Part shown: positions 60,692-64,000 of the stretch, in pieces
How the letters are laid out: the number at the start of each line of letters is the position of its first letter
Numbering within the stretch: position 1 is the stretch's first letter
From: Flavobacterium sp. Sd200
Lineage (GTDB): Bacteria > Bacteroidota > Bacteroidia > Flavobacteriales > Flavobacteriaceae
Length of the DNA stretch: 64,000 bases
Direction: 5' to 3'
Assembly (NCBI RefSeq): GCF_009826935.1
Contig: NZ_WUMN01000002.1
Span: forward strand, 248,001-312,000
Program-made: the position numbers and the translations under genes
Notes under the pieces: model-generated
Seen by the model: the letters and a program-made list of their open reading frames with translations, nothing else
Databases searched by the model: none
What the model was told of the DNA's origin: nothing

Positions 60692-61318
60692 CTACAGGGA
60701 TATTTGGTTAGGGAAACGGTCTTTTAAACGCTGGTCGTGCGTAACAACAATAAGCGCAGTACCGTATTGCGCAGCAAGTTGCGCGAGCATATCGGCTACT
60801 ATAAGGGCATTATCATCGTCAAGGCTCGAGGTAGGCTCATCGGCCAAAAGTAAATCAGGTTCGTTGATCAGGGCTCGTGCAATATTTACACGTTGCTGCT
60901 GTCCAATACTAAGTTGTGAGGGCAGTTTGTGAAGTTGGTCTTTTAAGCCTAATTGTTCTATTAATTGTGTTGCTTTTTGTGTTGCCTGCTTGCCTGTAGA
61001 GAGCCATGAGGCCAGTACTACATTTTCCAACACCGACAAAGATGCTACAAAATAGGCCTGTTGCAAAACCAGCCCAATATGCCTGCCTCTAAATTGATCT
61101 AACTTTTTTTCAGATAGTGCAACAATGTTAGTATCTTCTATAAATACCTCACCACTTTGCGGTCGCAGTAAACCGCCTAAAATGTGCAGCAGGGTGGTTT
61201 TGCCTTTTCCGCTGCCGCCTGTAACAAGAAGGCTTTGCCCTTTAGAAACAGTAACATCCGGAAAATTAAAAGCCGTAGTGTTGCCGTAAGCAAAATGTAT
61301 ATTTTTGGTAACGATCAT
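60692..61318 (-). CDS. ABC transporter ATP-binding protein of the LolD/MacB type
   Basis: 208 aa. Walker A GGSGKGKTTLL; Q-loop VLQQAYF; signature LSIGQQQRVNIARAL (LSGGQ with I for G); Walker B LLLADEPTSSLD; H-loop VVTHD. Short LolD-like size with no fused permease. First gene of the operon; partner permease follows. Substrate unknown; metal-related envelope transport is inferred from the permease loop. Confidence 0.92.
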   Translation of the reverse strand: MIVTKNIHFAYGNTTAFNFPDVTVSKGQSLLVTGGSGKGKTTLLHILGGLLRPQSGEVFIEDTNIVALSEKKLDQFRGRHIGLVLQQAYFVASLSVLENVVLASWLSTGKQATQKATQLIEQLGLKDQLHKLPSQLSIGQQQRVNIARALINEPDLLLADEPTSSLDDDNALIVADMLAQLAAQYGTALIVVTHDQRLKDRFPNQISL

Positions 61319-61608
61319 TCAGTAAATAATAATACCGCAAGTTAAAGAAAGAGGAGACACGAATTGCACTAATTATCACAAATTAACTGGTTATTTAAAA
61401 TCAGATATTCAATTTGAATAAAAGTAAGTATATTGATTTATGAAAATTCTGTCTGAACAACAGATTGCCGCGCTCCGTTGCACTCCGCTCGCAATGACAG
61501 TACGTGAAAATAAAACGTGTTAAGGTTTCTTTATTCCTTTCTTCAAGCACCGTCATTGCGAGGAACGAAGCAATCTAAAAACATTCCGAAAATTCGTGGT
61601 TAAACTAC
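61319..61608. other. Intergenic region with repeat D
   Basis: 290 bp. A CACGAATTGCAC half-palindrome (~61351-61375), repeat D at 61462-61576, no gene seen. Confidence 0.7.
61462..61576. repeat. Repeat D: CGTCATTGCGAG-type inverted repeat
   Basis: AGATTGCCGCGCTCCGTTGC...CGCAATGAC (61462-61498) faces GTCATTGCGAGGAACGAAGCAATCT (61552-61576). The same CGTCATTGCGAGGAACGAAGC motif is a widely spread intergenic repeat in many bacterial phyla. Confidence 0.85.
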
Positions 61609-62007
61609 TTATGCCGATGCTGCGGCATGGTCTTTTTTCATGTCGAAAATAATAATGCTCTGCAGTATGCCTTCCTGCCTGTTCTCATTTTCGTAAGCCT
61701 GCTCAAGATACAGCCTATCTTTTTCCATAGCTTTTATACAACACTCATATATAGCATCACGGCTTTTAAGGGCTCGCATACTAAGATTCAGCTTTATTTC
61801 CACTATCGAACGGTATAGGTGGCTGTTCAAATAGTGCCGTGCATAGTTGTGACTGTAATTTTCTGTAAGATTAAAGTCTACGAGTTCAAACTCCTTATGT
61901 CTCATTTTTTCCAAAACCATGTGCGGCACCTCTCTGTCACGAACACCGGGATCGTTGGGCAGATCGAAAATACCGTCATACTTAAACGTCATTGTGTAAG
62001 AGTCCAT
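61609..62007 (-). CDS. Unknown small cytoplasmic protein
   Basis: 132 aa, no signal peptide or TM. MDSYTMTFKYDGIFDLPNDPGVRDREVP is followed by helices KMRHKEFELVDFNLTENYSHNYARHYLNSHLYRS and a Cys-Cys pair (YECCIKAMEK). I recognise no family. It lies between repeat D and the MarR-GNAT gene, in divergent orientation to the latter. Confidence 0.5.
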   Translation of the reverse strand: MDSYTMTFKYDGIFDLPNDPGVRDREVPHMVLEKMRHKEFELVDFNLTENYSHNYARHYLNSHLYRSIVEIKLNLSMRALKSRDAIYECCIKAMEKDRLYLEQAYENENRQEGILQSIIIFDMKKDHAAASA

Positions 62008-62162
62008 AGCAATTTTTTTATATAAAGTTACTGTCTTTAGTACAATTCATCATACAGATTAACATATTGATAATCTTAAATATTAGATAAATGATTACAG
62101 TAGTTAAACTTGTCATTCGTTAAAAATCACACCCCGGTTCATTCAAATAAAGTCTAAATCGT

Positions 62163-62170
62163 TATATTTG
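62163..62170 (+). promoter_or_regulatory. -7 promoter element of the MarR-GNAT gene
   Basis: TATATTTG, exact TANNTTTG, 28 nt before the ATG. Confidence 0.6.
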
Positions 62171-62177
62171 CGTAACC

Positions 62178-62189
62178 AATTACGTAATT
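62178..62189. promoter_or_regulatory. Palindromic operator between promoter and start of the MarR-GNAT gene
   Basis: AATTACGTAATT, perfect 12 bp dyad starting 7 bp after the -7 element, where a bound repressor would block initiation. Fits MarR autoregulation. Confidence 0.55.
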
Positions 62190-62198
62190 AATTTTAAA

Positions 62199-63149
62199 AT
62201 GGACTTTTTTGATAAAATAGGCAAAGTAGCCATAGGAAGCAGGCTTCGTATGCTTGCCGAAACAGTAACTGAAGATTCTGCAAAAATTTACAGTTTATAT
62301 GACATCGATTTTCAGCCTAAATGGTTTCCTGTTTATTATTGCCTTGCCAACAGTGATAATAACACTATAACATCTATTGCTAAAGAGATTGGACACTCGC
62401 ACCCATCTGTAAGCAAGATAATAAGCGAAATGGTAAAAGCAGGTTACGTGACCGATAAAAATGACAGTATCGATGGCAGGCGCAATGTGATATGCCTTTC
62501 TGAAAAAGGCAATGAGGTAACTTTGAAAATACAGGATCAGTACACCGATATTAACAGTGCTGTTGAAGATATGCTGAACCAAAGCACCCACAACCTGTGG
62601 AAAGCAATTGCAGAATGGGAATTTTTACTGGAACAGAAAACATTATTGAGAAGGGTTACCGAACAAAAGAAGTTTAGAGAAAGTAAAAATGTTACCATTG
62701 TTGATTTTGCACCCAAATACCTTGATGCCTTTATAGACCTTAATACCGAGTGGATATCTAAATACTTTAAGGTGGAAGACTCTGACAGGAAAGCGTTACA
62801 CAATGCAGAAGAATACATTTTAAATAACGATGGGCATATTCTTGTGGCGCTGTACAAAGCAGAGCCTGTAGGTGTTTGCGCACTGATTAAACATCCTGAC
62901 CCCGAATTTGATTTTGAACTTGCAAAAATGGCAGTTTCGCCAAAAGCGCAGGGCAAAAACATAGGTGGCCTGCTGGGCAATGCAATTATAGACAAAGCCC
63001 GAAGTGTGGGTGCCAAAAAACTGTATTTAGAAAGCAATACTGTTTTAAAGCCTGCCATAAATCTATACCACAAATTGGGTTTTGTAAAAATACCCAATCG
63101 CCCAACTCCATACGAGCGCTGCGACATACAAATGGAATTAGTGCTTTAA
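62199..63149 (+). CDS. MarR-type winged helix fused to GNAT acetyltransferase
   Basis: 316 aa. N-terminal ~1-145 is a MarR winged helix (FQPKWFPVYYCLANSDNNTITSIAKEIGHSHPSVSKIISEMVKAGYVTDKNDSIDGRRNVICLSEKGNEV). C-terminal ~160-316 is a GNAT domain with acetyl-CoA motif A (ELAKMAVSPKAQGKNIGGLLGNAIIDKARSVGAKKLYLESN, containing QGKNIG where Q/RxxGxG/A is expected) and motif B (LYHKLGFVKI). Such fusions are common in Bacteroidota; target unknown. A palindromic operator precedes it. Confidence 0.9.
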   Translation: MDFFDKIGKVAIGSRLRMLAETVTEDSAKIYSLYDIDFQPKWFPVYYCLANSDNNTITSIAKEIGHSHPSVSKIISEMVKAGYVTDKNDSIDGRRNVICLSEKGNEVTLKIQDQYTDINSAVEDMLNQSTHNLWKAIAEWEFLLEQKTLLRRVTEQKKFRESKNVTIVDFAPKYLDAFIDLNTEWISKYFKVEDSDRKALHNAEEYILNNDGHILVALYKAEPVGVCALIKHPDPEFDFELAKMAVSPKAQGKNIGGLLGNAIIDKARSVGAKKLYLESNTVLKPAINLYHKLGFVKIPNRPTPYERCDIQMELVL

Positions 63150-63461
63150 TTTACAATGAACTGATTTAAACTTTTTTGATTGAAGCGAAAAATAGGGATT
63201 TTTGTTCCATATTTTAGCTTTTTGCATTGCATAGCAGCGCTACGGAGTAATAAAACAGGTAAAATATGGGGCAAAAAAGACCATTTTGCAGCCAATTGAA
63301 AAAAGTTTAAATCAGTTCAATGCTATTTTTTTGTACTTTTACTTCATTACAATGTTTTTATAAAATATCAGCAATAGCAAAGTCTTAGGCCTTTGCATTT
63401 TCCGGAAAGCAAATGGCTACCGGAATATCTTTCTATTGTTTACATTTTATAAATACACATC
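63150..63461. other. Intergenic region dominated by repeat E
   Basis: 312 bp; almost all of it is the inverted-repeat element at 63157-63319. No gene. Confidence 0.8.
63157..63319. repeat. Repeat E: long inverted-repeat element (21 bp outer, 10 bp inner arms)
   Basis: Outer arms TGAACTGATTTAAACTTTTTT (63157-63177, 21 bp) and its exact complement at 63299-63319; inner arms CCATATTTTA (63207-63216) and TAAAATATGG (63260-63269); centre contains GCATAGCAGCGCTACGGAG. About 163 bp with no ORF: a cruciform or folded RNA element. Confidence 0.8.
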
Positions 63462-64000
63462 ATGAAACCACATACAAAAATTGCCGTTATTGGCGGCACC
63501 GGAAAAGCCGGAACATATTTAGTAAATCAACTTATTGAAAAGGGATACTCTTTTAAAACGCTTGTTAGAAACCCGGAACGTTTTACCACCAGTTCTCAAC
63601 TTGCAGAAGTGATCACAGGAAACGTTAGGGATTATAACAATGTACTTTCGCTTTTAGAAGGATGCGATGCCGTAATAAGCACATTAGGCATGGGTACACC
63701 GCCAAGCGAACCTACCATTTTTAGCATTGCTACAGGCAATATACTGCGCGCTATGGAACAGCTTAACATTAAACGCTACATTGTAATCACAGGATTGAAT
63801 GTAAACTCTCCTCTTGACAACAAAGGCGCAAACAGCCTTGCTGCCACACAATGGATGTATGACAACTATCCTGCTTCTACAATAGATAAACAACAGGAAT
63901 ATGAATTGTTAGCGCAAAGCAATGCTAACTGGACCATGGTTCGTTTGCCAATGATCGAGCTAACCAATGATGAACCCCAAATTTCAATAAGCCTTACTGA
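63462..64000 (+). CDS. NAD(P)H-binding (NmrA-like) protein, 3' truncated by window edge
   Basis: The first ~179 codons are open to the window end. MKPHTKIAVIGGTGKAGTYLVNQLIEKGYSF is the Rossmann GGTGxxG dinucleotide motif; VRNPERF, VITGNVRDYN and DAVISTLGMG are typical of atypical SDR/NmrA-like oxidoreductases or sensors. The frame is not interrupted, so the gene continues past base 64000. ATG at 63462 follows AT-rich promoter-like sequence. Confidence 0.85.
   Translation, partial: MKPHTKIAVIGGTGKAGTYLVNQLIEKGYSFKTLVRNPERFTTSSQLAEVITGNVRDYNNVLSLLEGCDAVISTLGMGTPPSEPTIFSIATGNILRAMEQLNIKRYIVITGLNVNSPLDNKGANSLAATQWMYDNYPASTIDKQQEYELLAQSNANWTMVRLPMIELTNDEPQISISLT

Noticed and set aside
1..64000. 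tRNA, rRNA or transposase genes
   Set aside because: I searched by eye for cloverleaf-like GGTTCGAATCC tails, rRNA landmarks and DDE/serine recombinase motifs and found none that hold up.

Overview
The window is about 64 kb of an AT-rich chromosome from a member of the Bacteroidota, most likely a Flavobacterium-like Flavobacteriaceae. The evidence is: a short primary sigma factor without region 1.1; many promoters with the Bacteroidota -7 element TANNTTTG (sometimes with a -33 TTTG) and few Shine-Dalgarno sequences; SusC-like and OMP_b-brl outer-membrane proteins with carboxypeptidase-regulatory-like N-termini; YARHG and DUF3857 proteins; and an aromatic-amino-acid operon with a fused DAHP synthase/chorismate mutase. 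I found no rRNA, tRNA, CRISPR array, transposase or prophage.

Layout. 1-11 kb: 3' end of pnp; secreted and lipoprotein genes; a thioredoxin-fold protein; a TetR regulator with a palindromic operator before two small membrane proteins; an ECF sigma factor with a membrane-anchored partner; the primary sigma factor. 11-17 kb (minus strand): a three-gene RND efflux operon. 17-26 kb: rpe, an outer-membrane barrel, a TonB-dependent receptor behind a dyad operator, and a second outer-membrane receptor divergent from a two-component system, with helically phased repeats between them. 26-31 kb: thioesterase, FabH, a GlxA-type regulator, then a run of small DoxX/SRPBCC/VOC/DinB genes. 31-32 kb is non-coding and rich in dispersed inverted repeats.

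The clearest regulatory discovery is at 32.1-32.3 kb: a 24-codon leader peptide with eight aromatic residues among ten consecutive codons, a competing antiterminator and an intrinsic terminator just before pheA. This reads as a ribosome-stalling attenuator for the Phe/Tyr operon (pheA, aminotransferase, tyrA, DAHP synthase/chorismate mutase). After it come an unknown secreted protein whose two reading frames meet at a perfect A_AAA_AAG slippery heptamer, rsgA, dtd, and three tandem DUF3857/transglutaminase-like proteins, two of which lack the catalytic Cys.

45.3-47.4 kb is a small polymorphic-toxin island: a truncated RHS core fragment, an in-frame stop, an M91-like zinc metallopeptidase toxin module (HELGH), and two candidate immunity genes. 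47.6-54 kb holds an aspartyl protease/PDZ protein, a TPP riboswitch controlling a thiamine salvage operon (thiM-thiE-thiD-tenA), a YwqK-like MORN protein and gap. 54-61 kb: rhomboid protease, rarA, YjjG-type phosphatase, and an ABC exporter-like module whose permease carries a loop with 14 histidines, suggesting metal handling. 61-64 kb: a repeat, an unknown protein, a MarR-GNAT fusion with its own palindrome, a long inverted-repeat element, and the 5' part of an NAD(P)-binding protein.
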